Origin: Pseudodesulfovibrio sp.
GTDB taxonomy: Bacteria; Desulfobacterota; Desulfovibrionia; Desulfovibrionales; Desulfovibrionaceae
Length of the DNA: 64,000 nt
Assembly: GCA_016744135.1 (NCBI GenBank)
Contig: JADGEX010000001.1
Span: forward strand, 2,596,980 to 2,660,979
Direction: 5' to 3'
Every line of letters begins with the position of its first letter. Within the stretch, counting starts at the first letter, position 1. The notes under the pieces were generated by a model, which saw nothing but the letters and a program-made list of their open reading frames with translations, had not been told where the DNA came from and made no database searches. This document shows, one piece after another, positions 40,308 through 47,940 of the stretch. A program made the translations under genes and the position numbers.

Positions 40308-42410
40308 TCAGCCGATGGTCAAGCGCAGGTCTGTGACAAGCGCACCTTCGGCATCCACCAGAATCGGGTTGAGTTCAACTTCCTGAATTTCTGGAAAGTC
40401 CGTCGCCATTTGCGACATGGACAGTAAAATATCTTCTATGGCCGCCAGATTGACCGGTTCTTCACCCCGAATGCCTCGAAGCAAGGGGAATGATTTTATC
40501 TCACGGACAATGTCCTGCACGTCTTGCAAGGTCAATGGGGCCAGTCGATAGCTGATGTCTCCAAGAATTTCGGATGACGGTCCTGCCAGACTAAAGGAAA
40601 CCAGCGGTCCGAATTGTGGGTCCTGCGTGAATCGGATGACGACTTCGCGGGCTTTGATCGGTCCCATGGTCTGGACAAGGCAGCCTGCGATGTAGGCGCC
40701 GGGGCGTTTACGTTGGGCGCGGGATGTTATGTCGAGCCATGCGTCGCGCACTTCGCGGGGTGTTGCCAGATCCAAGGCCACGCCATCGACATCGCCACGA
40801 CTGGGAATATGCGGAGAAACCAGTTTGAGGGCAACCGGGTAACCGAGTTTCTTGGCCGCTCGGACAGCCTGATCGCTGGTACGGACCAGACGGGTCTCAG
40901 GGACGGGGAGTTCATAGGCCAAGGCGATGTTCATGGCATCGGAAAATGGCAGTTCGGAAATTCCTTGCTTCAGCAGTTGTTTGATGGTTCGTTCGGCTCG
41001 TCCTTTGTCTCGTCGGAAACAGACCTCGACAGGGTACGGGCGGTTTTCCCACTGGTAATGGGCGTGCATGGCTGAAATGGCTCGGATGGCTGGTTCCGGG
41101 TAGCCGTAGCAGGGGATGCCTGCCTGCAGCAACATGTCTCGGCCTGGGCCTATACGTTCATCACCCATGAAGCTTGCGAAAATTGGTTTGTCGCACGTTT
41201 GTGCCACATCAATAATGACTTGTGCCGTTGCTTCAATCTCGGCAGATGCGGTGGGTGTCAGCAGGACCAGTATGGCGTTGGTCATTTCATCTTGAGCCAC
41301 GGCCTCAAGAGTGACGCGATATCGTTCAGCCTTGGCATCCCCGATAATGTCGATGGGATTGTAGATGGCGGCAAAGGGAGGCAAAGCCTCGGTAAGTTTT
41401 CCTAGAGTAACCGTGGACGGGCGTGCCAGATGCAGGTTTGCTGCTTCGCAGGCGTCGGCGGCCAGAATACCGGGGCCGCCTGAATTGGTGACCACGGTCA
41501 GGTTCGGGCCTTTGGGCAGTGGTTGCTCGGCAAAGGCTCGTGCCAGATCGAATAGGGATTCCAGGCTTTCTACCTGAATGATACCTGCCTGTTTGAAAGC
41601 TGCGGTGGAAGCGACAACGGACCCGGCAATGGAGCCTGTGTGGCTGGATGTGGCTCGTGCACCTGCCTGAGTGGTTCCTGCCTTGATCATGATGACCGGC
41701 TTTTTGTCTGTGACGGCGCGAGCTTTTGCTAAGAATTTCTGTCCGTCATCGACAGATTCCAGATAACCGATGATGACTTTGGTGTCCGGGTCTTCGCCCA
41801 AGGATTCAAGGACATCGGCTTCTGATATGCCGGCTTTGTTGCCAAGCGAAATAAATTTTGAAAATCCTATATCTTCTCCGTCAGCCCAGTCGAGGATGGC
41901 CGAACAGAGTGCTCCGCTTTGTGAAAAGAAGGCGATGGACCCTTTAGCAGGTTTGGCCTGTGCAATGGTTGCATCCAGGCCGATAGCCGTGTTTATGAGC
42001 CCCAGCGTGTTGGGACCGAGTAGGGTGATACCTTTGCGTCGGGCAAGTTCGGCCATTTTCATCTCAAGCTCGAAGCCGTCCCTGCCGGTTTCGCGAAATC
42101 CGGCCGTAATGATGCAGATGGCACTGACATTGGCGTCGGCCAGTTCTTTCATGGCTGGCAGGACTTTTTCACGTGGTAGGACAATAATGCCGAGGTCCGG
42201 TGGCTTGGGAATCGAAGAAATGTCGGAAAAAGTCGGAATGCCGAGGATTTCTCCCCCTGCGGGATTGACGGGGAAGATTGTACCCTTGTATCCTGCGGCA
42301 ATCAAATTGGACAAAATGACGTTGCCGAGCTTATGCGAACTCCTCGATACGCCAATGATGGCGATGGAGTCCGGATTAAATAGAGAGCGAAGATGTGCGT
42401 CTGCTTGCAT
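40308..42410 (-). CDS. ADP-forming acetyl/acyl-CoA synthetase, fused alpha and beta subunits
   Basis: In this 700-residue protein, residues about 5-460 are the alpha part: CoA-binding domain (DSIAIIGVSR), succinyl-CoA ligase-like domain with GPNTLGLIN and SQSGALCSAILDW, and the catalytic-histidine loop SSHTGSIAGS. Residues about 475-700 are the beta part, an ATP-grasp domain beginning LKQGISELPFSDAMNIALAYELPVPE. It interconverts acetyl-CoA + ADP + Pi with acetate + ATP + CoA and so yields ATP. The start is only 16 nt from the divergent rnc start, so promoters must overlap coding DNA. It is cotranscribed with the DRTGG gene. Confidence 0.92.
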   Translation of the reverse strand: MQADAHLRSLFNPDSIAIIGVSRSSHKLGNVILSNLIAAGYKGTIFPVNPAGGEILGIPTFSDISSIPKPPDLGIIVLPREKVLPAMKELADANVSAICIITAGFRETGRDGFELEMKMAELARRKGITLLGPNTLGLINTAIGLDATIAQAKPAKGSIAFFSQSGALCSAILDWADGEDIGFSKFISLGNKAGISEADVLESLGEDPDTKVIIGYLESVDDGQKFLAKARAVTDKKPVIMIKAGTTQAGARATSSHTGSIAGSVVASTAAFKQAGIIQVESLESLFDLARAFAEQPLPKGPNLTVVTNSGGPGILAADACEAANLHLARPSTVTLGKLTEALPPFAAIYNPIDIIGDAKAERYRVTLEAVAQDEMTNAILVLLTPTASAEIEATAQVIIDVAQTCDKPIFASFMGDERIGPGRDMLLQAGIPCYGYPEPAIRAISAMHAHYQWENRPYPVEVCFRRDKGRAERTIKQLLKQGISELPFSDAMNIALAYELPVPETRLVRTSDQAVRAAKKLGYPVALKLVSPHIPSRGDVDGVALDLATPREVRDAWLDITSRAQRKRPGAYIAGCLVQTMGPIKAREVVIRFTQDPQFGPLVSFSLAGPSSEILGDISYRLAPLTLQDVQDIVREIKSFPLLRGIRGEEPVNLAAIEDILLSMSQMATDFPEIQEVELNPILVDAEGALVTDLRLTIG

Positions 42411-42426
42411 AAATACAGGGGGTTGA

Positions 42427-43110
42427 ATGGATACTGATGAACTACAGGATTGTATCCACCATAGGTTTGGTCAAGTCAAGTTTCTGGAGGTCGCTCTTAC
42501 GCACTCCTCTTTTGCCAATGAACAAGAGGTGAATCAGGACAATGAACGCCTGGAATTTCTAGGGGATGCAGTGCTTGAGCTGTGCATTTCTGAAGAAGGT
42601 TTCAAGCGTTATCCCAGAGCTGCTGAAGGACAGTTGACCCGCATTCGTTCTCAATTGGTTAAAGAACAAAGTCTTGCGGCAATCGCCCGTGATCTTGATT
42701 TGGATAAATACATTCGATTGGGACGTGGTGAAGAATTGCAGGGCGGCCGTGAACGGGATGCCTTATTGGCGGATGCTCTTGAAGCTGTGCTAGGAGCCGT
42801 TTTTATGGACGGTGGATTCGAGGTGGCCAAAAGAACCATCTTGAATATTTTTGAAGGAGAATGGCCGGAACAGGCCATGCTGCCTGAGACTAAAGATTAT
42901 AAAAGCCGTTTGCAGGAAGTGGCGCAGGAGCGTTTTCGGGAACGTCCTGTGTATGTGTTGGCTGGAACCAGTGGCCCGGAACACGAAAAGTTATTCATGG
43001 TTGATGTGACGTTGCCAGAAAGCGAAGTATTTCGTGGAGTGGGGACGAGCGTCAAGCGAGCGGAGCAAGAATCCGCTCGTGCTGCATTGAAATTCCTTTC
43101 CGAAGAATAA
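42427..43110 (+). CDS. rnc: Ribonuclease III
   Basis: This 227-residue protein has the RNase III signature NERLEFLGDAVLEL (about 39-52), with the metal-binding Glu and Asp, and the second acidic site near ALLADALEAVLGAVF. The C-terminal double-stranded-RNA-binding domain starts at about residue 158 (DYKSRLQEVAQERF) and ends KRAEQESARAALKFL. It processes rRNA precursors and other duplex RNAs. The start has a short GGGGG-type ribosome site and lies 16 nt from the divergent synthetase gene. A strong palindrome follows 75 nt after the stop. Confidence 0.96.
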   Translation: MDTDELQDCIHHRFGQVKFLEVALTHSSFANEQEVNQDNERLEFLGDAVLELCISEEGFKRYPRAAEGQLTRIRSQLVKEQSLAAIARDLDLDKYIRLGRGEELQGGRERDALLADALEAVLGAVFMDGGFEVAKRTILNIFEGEWPEQAMLPETKDYKSRLQEVAQERFRERPVYVLAGTSGPEHEKLFMVDVTLPESEVFRGVGTSVKRAEQESARAALKFLSEE

Positions 43111-43185
43111 TTTCAAAAAATATGAATGTATGAGAACGACACAGATTTTCTGTGTCTGCCGGTCAATAAACGGAAACGACCGGAG

Positions 43186-43221
43186 AACCAGCCCCGTGGC
43201 ATCCTTGCCACGGGGCTGGTT
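43186..43221. terminator. Bidirectional terminator between rnc and flagellin gene
   Basis: AACCAGCCCCGTGGCA (43186-43201) pairs perfectly with TGCCACGGGGCTGGTT (43206-43221), a 16-bp stem with a 4-nt loop. The U-tails are short on both sides. It separates the convergent rnc and flagellin genes. Confidence 0.85.
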
Positions 43222-43253
43222 TCCGATCGTCTTCAGCCGTGTGTCGGTGTCGG

Positions 43254-44183
43254 CTAGCCGCCGATGAGCTGCATGGCCATTCTCGGCAGAGAGTTGGCCT
43301 GTGCCAGCATGGCGACAGCAGACTGTGTGAGAATCTGATTGCGGACGAATTCGGTCATTTCCTGCGCCACGTCGACGTCGGAAATGCGGGATTCAGCTGC
43401 CTGCAGGTTCTCGGCCTGGATACCCAGGTTGGTGATGGTGTTTTCCAGACGGTTCTGCATGGAACCGAGGTTTGCACGGATCTTATCCTTGGAAATGATC
43501 GCATTATTGATCGCTTCCATGGCTGCCTGCGCCAATCCCTGCGTGGAGATGGCCTTACCGGCATTCTGTGCTTCCCAAGTTGTTTGGTTGGTGTCGAGAG
43601 CCGCGGATTGCCCCAGACCGAATGCAGATGCACTGGAACCCTGAATGGCGACATAGTAATAATCTTCCGCGCAGTCGTTGCCGGTACCGAAGTGAATCTT
43701 CAGAGGGCCGGTGGACTGTAAACCGGTGCCGTCATGATCGACGGCAGGGTTGCCGGAAAGGTTGCCGTTCAGGAGATAAATTCCGTTAAAATCAGTTGCG
43801 TTGGCAATACGGGTGATTTCCGAGGACATTGCCTGATACTCGGAGTCAATGATCAGACGCTGATCTGAGTTGTATGTACCCGTAGATGCCTGCATGGCCA
43901 GCTCTTTCATACGAATGAGCTTTTCATCAATGACCTGCAGTGCGCCGTCAGCGGTTTGAATCAGCGAAATTGCATCAGATGCATTACGAATGCCCTGGTG
44001 CAGTGAGCTGATTTCCGAGCGCATGAGCTCGCGAATTGCCAACCCGGCAGCATCATCGGCAGCCGTGCCGACTCGCAGACCGGAAGATAAGCGCCTAGTG
44101 GAGACACCCAGACGACCATAGTGGTCGGACAGGTTTCTCTGGGCGTTCATCGCCATGAGGTTGTGGTTAATGACTAAAGACAT
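43254..44183 (-). CDS. Flagellin
   Basis: This 309-residue flagellin starts at ATG 44183, with AAGGAGG just upstream. The conserved N-terminal D0/D1 region (SLVINHNLMAMNAQRNL, RLSSGLRVGTAADDAAGLAI) and the C-terminal D1/D0 region (NRLENTITNLGIQAENLQAAESRISD, ending ANSLPRMAMQLIGG) are intact (positions about 1-140 and 215-309). The central variable domain is short, giving a compact filament. It is exported by the flagellar type III system. A sigma-54 promoter lies 45 nt upstream of the start codon. Confidence 0.97.
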   Translation of the reverse strand: MSLVINHNLMAMNAQRNLSDHYGRLGVSTRRLSSGLRVGTAADDAAGLAIRELMRSEISSLHQGIRNASDAISLIQTADGALQVIDEKLIRMKELAMQASTGTYNSDQRLIIDSEYQAMSSEITRIANATDFNGIYLLNGNLSGNPAVDHDGTGLQSTGPLKIHFGTGNDCAEDYYYVAIQGSSASAFGLGQSAALDTNQTTWEAQNAGKAISTQGLAQAAMEAINNAIISKDKIRANLGSMQNRLENTITNLGIQAENLQAAESRISDVDVAQEMTEFVRNQILTQSAVAMLAQANSLPRMAMQLIGG

Positions 44184-44227
44184 CAGAACCCTCCTTGTTC
44201 GATTATCAAATCCATTTGGCATTGTTA

Positions 44228-44243
44228 AGCAGTATGCGTGCCA
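44228..44243 (-). promoter_or_regulatory. Sigma-54 promoter of flagellin gene
   Basis: On the minus strand the sequence TGGCACGCATACTGCT has the invariant GG and GC of sigma-54 (RpoN) promoters exactly 10 nt apart, and the -24 element is a full TGGCACG match. It lies 45 nt upstream of the flagellin ATG, with an AT-rich upstream region suited to activator looping. Confidence 0.85.
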
Positions 44244-44296
44244 ATATAATTTTATTAAGATATATTAAGGCTATAAGTATCTAAAAAAAGTCTAGA

Positions 44297-44431
44297 ATGG
44301 TTATTTTTTCCTATACTGAAAAGCTCCGAAAAGCCTTGTTCGTCAATGGTTTGTCGGTGGTGGTGAAAAAAATGCCACTTCGAGCAGTGGAGGGGGGAGC
44401 GTTCTCGATAAAGATAAAGATGAAGAAATAA
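44297..44431 (+). CDS. Possible 44-residue basic small protein
   Basis: An open frame from ATG 44297 to TAA 44431 lies on the strand opposite flagellin and ends 5 nt before an intrinsic terminator on the same strand. The product would be very basic, ending SIKIKMKK. The ribosome site is poor (only an A/G-rich stretch), so it may instead be the body of a small RNA. Low confidence. Confidence 0.25.
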   Translation: MVIFSYTEKLRKALFVNGLSVVVKKMPLRAVEGGAFSIKIKMKK

Positions 44432-44436
44432 GGATG

Positions 44437-44460
44437 GCCGCTTTCATGCGGCTTTTTGTT
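44437..44460 (+). terminator. Orphan plus-strand terminator
   Basis: GCCGC (44437-44441) pairs with GCGGC (44448-44452), followed by TTTTTGTTT. No annotated gene points into it, which suggests a small transcript starting between about 44250 and 44400. Confidence 0.55.
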
Positions 44461-45012
44461 TGAAGATGCGCCTTTGGCGAGAGTCATTGTTGGGTCTGAA
44501 GCACCCAAGGCTTTCCATGCCCTGCGCGGGCGGCGGATTTTTTGGGTTGAGCCGTCCCAAAAAGAACCAAAAAGCTCGGCTCGCGAATTTGGGCGCCCCC
44601 ATGATCGGCGGCAAGAATCTGATCCAATCGAGTCGGCTCCACCCGATTAAAAGTATAAGCTTTACTTTTCCCGTTATCCCTCAGTTTAAGACAAATTACC
44701 TGATTCCCTTATAAGAGCCGTCTCCTTCGATTGGTCAGCTTCTAGGCCGTCGGTCAAGGGCTGGGTTCGGTCTTCGTCTGGTTGGGAGGAAGAAGGAAGA
44801 AATCGTCTTCGGAGGGAGAGCGGTGTTGGGGTGCTGGAGCACCCCAAGGCCCTTTATGGATAACGAAGAGCCTTAATCAAAATGGGCATCTTCACTAAGA
44901 ACGAATTTATAGCGATGAAATGTGAAATTTTAAAGTTATGTATTGTTATCAAAGCACCTAGAATCAAAAAATAAACACCTACACCGCCCCCCCCCTACAA
45001 CGACGGACAATT

Positions 45013-45126
45013 GATAGCGGGCCTTAGAGCCTGTCTTGCGCGGCGGAACGTAGCCCGACCGAGTACTGTGTCACAGACAATCCTGTCGGGCAGTGGAGTC
45101 GCGTACAGGCTCTTGGGTCCGCTATC
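45013..45126. repeat. Large imperfect inverted repeat, structured element
   Basis: GATAGCGGGCC-TTAGAGCCTGT (45013-45034) is nearly complementary to ACAGGCTCTTGGGTCCGCTATC (45105-45126). Further inside, CGCG and CCCGAC (45056 region) match GTCGGG and CGCG (45085-45102), and the centre holds CTGTG-T-CACAG (45066-45076). The 114-nt element can fold into one long hairpin. It may be a non-coding RNA or a dispersed palindromic unit. Confidence 0.6.
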
Positions 45127-45335
45127 AGGCGCACAACGAAAAAGGCGTTTTTTGCCTCCTTTTTTTCGCCTCAAAAAAAGCAGGTCGCCGTAAAGGCGAA
45201 ACTTTTGTAATAATTCCGTTTGCTCCCTCACTGCGAAAGCACGCAAAGCCCACCAAAAACGAAGACCCTCTTTTCCCTTTCTATTAAGTATGAATAACAT
45301 TTCGCTTCATTCACGTGCCTGCACCAAAGACCAAA

Positions 45336-45406
45336 GCGGCCCGGCAGATGGGTATTCTGCCGGGCCGCAAGGTCTTCTGTTATCCCCCGCGGGTCAGACG
45401 GGGGAT
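45336..45406 (-). terminator. Two hairpins after flgE
   Basis: GCGGCCCGGCAG (45336-45347) pairs perfectly with CTGCCGGGCCGC (45357-45368), and ATCCCCCG (45382-45389) pairs with CGGGGGAT (45399-45406). On the minus strand the stronger distal stem is followed by TTTGGTCTTTGG. They lie 50-120 nt past the flgE stop and probably end the fliK-flgD-flgE transcript. Confidence 0.75.
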
Positions 45407-45456
45407 ATCTTGGAGAAGGAGTCTATGAGTATGGGTTACTTTAGACCTCTATGTGC

Positions 45457-47130
45457 TTAACGCTTCATGGCGATAACTTCGCCGAGCATTGAGTCCGTTG
45501 TGGTGATGACCTTGGTGTTGGCCTGGAATCCTCGCTGCGTGGTGATCATGCGAACGAATTCAGTAGCCATGTCAACGTTGGACATCTCCAGTGAGTTGCC
45601 GTCAATGGTTCCCTTGCCTGTGGAGCCTGCCTGCCCTGTCAGGGCGGGGCCGGATTCACGGGTTTCAGAGAACAGGTTGCCGCCTTCTCGTCTGAGGCCG
45701 TGCTCGTTGGTGAAGGTCGCCAGGGTGACGGCGTAGAGTTCGAGTACCTGACCATTGGAATAATGGCCGGTGATAACGCCTTCGCGAGAAACGGATATGT
45801 TCTGCAGGATACCTGCGGAGTAACCGTTCTGGCTTTGGAACAGTGTGGAGGAACCGCCAGTGTCATAGCTCTGTGTGGCCAGTGCGCTGACTGCGGGGTC
45901 CTTGAAGTTCGCCAGATATCCGGTATTGCTGACATTGTTGCCAACCATGGCTGCGGTGGTGGGTAAGGTGCCGAGGCCTCCTTGCCAACCAATAGTGACC
46001 GCCCCGCCGTTACTGGACAAGTCGCGGTTGCTCATGCCGAAATCAATTTGGAGCGGCGTGGCATTTGTCGCTTGAGCTGTGCTGGCATTGGATTTACCCA
46101 GAAAGTTGGCTGTACAGACAGGGTAACCACTGGTGGAGAAATCTGCCAAATCCCAGTTGTTCAGATCCTTGAGCGCACCGCCACCATTAGACTTGAGCGT
46201 GTATGCACTCATGCCGGACAATTGACCTGTGGTAAAGGTCATGGTGCCGATCATGAGCACACCTGCTGCTGAAGTCCCTCCTTGTCCAACAGATGTCTGG
46301 AGTCCGTTTGCGCCGGAGAGGACACGATTGTCTGCATTAGGTTCACAGGTGACCATGTATTCCCAGACTGTGTCGCCACCAGCGTTGCTCATCGTTACCT
46401 GATCGTAGTAAACAGTCAGATTGTGTGCGGTGCCGATGTCGTCATACACCTTCAGGGTGGTTGAATACCCATAAAGCGTCGGTGCCAGCGGAGTTTCTTC
46501 GTTACCGCGCCAGTTGTTGAACATGGCAAAGTACGGATTGGTATCGCTGGACGATCTGTCCGGTGCCGTCGGGTCCAGGTTGGTGACGATGGACACGTTG
46601 CTGGTTGCATTTGGTTCGGATTGGAAATTTTCTAATCTGATGTCCGTTGGGGTTCCGATGATTCGGGCCGAACGCGGGGACAGGGATGTGTCCGAGCTGG
46701 ACGTTGTTACCGATGTCGTGGAACGTTCGATTTCCCACCCTTGCAGAACGTAACCGTGGGGATCCACGAGAAACCCGTCCTGATCAAAGCGGAAGTTACC
46801 TGCTCTGGAAAAATATTTCATGTCTTCGCCGAGGGGTGAGACGAGAAACATGCCGTCACCGGAAATTGCCATGTCGGTGGCTTCGGTGGATGCTTCGAAA
46901 GCTCCTTGACCAAAGTCCGAGTATACAGTGGACACGCGGACACCGCGACCCACCTGGCCGATACCGTTGACTGTCGAAAAATCGGTGCTCATGAGATCTT
47001 CGAACTGCATCCGTGCGCCTTTGAAACCCGTGGTGTTCACGTTGGCGAGGTTGTTGCCGATGACCGTCATCCTTTCGGAATGCGCCGTAAGGCCGGAAAT
47101 GCCTGAATACAGTGATGCTCCTAAACCCAT
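45457..47130 (-). CDS. flgE: Flagellar hook protein FlgE
   Basis: This 557-residue protein has the N-terminal flagellar rod/hook signature SLYSGISGLTAHSERMTVIGNNLANVNTTGFKGAR (positions about 6-40) and the matching C-terminal EMSNVDMATEFVRMITTQRGFQANTKVITTTDSML. Between these lies a large hook-specific domain (about 90-480). It polymerises into the hook that joins rod and filament. Third gene of the fliK-flgD-flgE unit, 66 nt after flgD. Confidence 0.95.
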   Translation of the reverse strand: MGLGASLYSGISGLTAHSERMTVIGNNLANVNTTGFKGARMQFEDLMSTDFSTVNGIGQVGRGVRVSTVYSDFGQGAFEASTEATDMAISGDGMFLVSPLGEDMKYFSRAGNFRFDQDGFLVDPHGYVLQGWEIERSTTSVTTSSSDTSLSPRSARIIGTPTDIRLENFQSEPNATSNVSIVTNLDPTAPDRSSSDTNPYFAMFNNWRGNEETPLAPTLYGYSTTLKVYDDIGTAHNLTVYYDQVTMSNAGGDTVWEYMVTCEPNADNRVLSGANGLQTSVGQGGTSAAGVLMIGTMTFTTGQLSGMSAYTLKSNGGGALKDLNNWDLADFSTSGYPVCTANFLGKSNASTAQATNATPLQIDFGMSNRDLSSNGGAVTIGWQGGLGTLPTTAAMVGNNVSNTGYLANFKDPAVSALATQSYDTGGSSTLFQSQNGYSAGILQNISVSREGVITGHYSNGQVLELYAVTLATFTNEHGLRREGGNLFSETRESGPALTGQAGSTGKGTIDGNSLEMSNVDMATEFVRMITTQRGFQANTKVITTTDSMLGEVIAMKR

Positions 47131-47196
47131 ATCTACCTCCTAATCTCTTCTCCAAGAGCCTGCGGCTTGGATGCCGTCAGGTGAAATTCGTGTGAC

Positions 47197-47928
47197 CTAT
47201 TCTTCTTCGTTTTCATCTTCTGAAGGTGGAACCACCGGATCTGTTCCGGGATCAACCACTTCCTTGACGTTGAGGAAGCTGATAAATCTGCCATCGCTCA
47301 GGCGCAGGTACTGCGTGCCTTTTTCGTTGACGACGGCATCGACCCTGCCGGAAATTTCCGTCTGGACCATGACGTGTTTGCCGTTGAGATCTTCGCCAAG
47401 GACACCGATGCCGTATTGACCATCGGGTAATTTCTGACCGGCTTCGTTCTTACCGTCCCATTCATACTGATAGGAACCGGCTTTTTTACTTCCCAGCTCG
47501 ACAGAGCGGACGATGGCACCTTCTGAATCGTAGATGTTCATCATGATCTTTGAGACTGGTTCGCCGAAGCCATAGTAGATGGTCGAGGCATTACCTTCGT
47601 TCATGCTGATTTTGTAGCCTTCAGCCTTGACTTCCTTGCCGATGAAACTGACGGCTGAGAGCATATCGCTCTGCTGCATTGAGCTGCCTAGCGATTTGAT
47701 GCCGTCGTTGATGTTGGTGAGCTGCTCAAGGCTTGAGAACTCGGCCAACTGGGAGGTCATCTCTGTGTCCTCCATTGGATTGAGCGGATCCTGATGGGTA
47801 AGCTGTGCCACCAGGATGGTCAGGAACGAATCCTGGTCCATTTTTGATTTGTGCTCAGGGGTGTTGGATGCGGCGAGTCGCTGTTCCTGTGTCCCGAGAA
47901 CCATTCCACCATTGTCTATGTAACCCAT
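47197..47928 (-). CDS. flgD: Flagellar hook capping protein FlgD
   Basis: This 243-residue protein has an N-terminal FlgD segment with DSFLTILVAQLTHQDPLNPMEDTEMTSQLAEFSSLEQL (positions about 33-70), diagnostic for the hook-cap family. It is followed by the beta-sandwich and FLG-like domain with YEWDGKNEAGQKLPDGQYGI. The last 30 residues are acidic. It caps the growing hook during FlgE assembly. It lies 12 nt after the fliK stop. Confidence 0.95.
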   Translation of the reverse strand: MGYIDNGGMVLGTQEQRLAASNTPEHKSKMDQDSFLTILVAQLTHQDPLNPMEDTEMTSQLAEFSSLEQLTNINDGIKSLGSSMQQSDMLSAVSFIGKEVKAEGYKISMNEGNASTIYYGFGEPVSKIMMNIYDSEGAIVRSVELGSKKAGSYQYEWDGKNEAGQKLPDGQYGIGVLGEDLNGKHVMVQTEISGRVDAVVNEKGTQYLRLSDGRFISFLNVKEVVDPGTDPVVPPSEDENEEE

Positions 47929-47940
47929 AATAGACCTCTC

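Larger units (their letters stand above)
44184..45456. other. 1.27-kb intergenic region between flagellin gene and flgE
   Basis: It contains the sigma-54 promoter of flagellin, a possible 44-codon plus-strand gene with its own terminator, a perfect stem TTGGGGTGC...GCACCCCAA (about 44826-44847), a run of nine C (44987-44995), a large inverted repeat (45013-45126) and the flgE terminator hairpins. Composition is more AT-rich and less gene-like than the surroundings. No convincing larger gene was found on either strand. Confidence 0.6.

Noticed and set aside
44995-45300. 101-codon minus-strand frame in the flagellar gap
   Set aside because: It overlaps the large inverted repeat, has no ribosome site and matches no family pattern I know.
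45382-45406. Hairpin as a riboswitch of flgE
   Set aside because: It lies downstream of flgE on the coding strand, so it can only act as 3' end or terminator.
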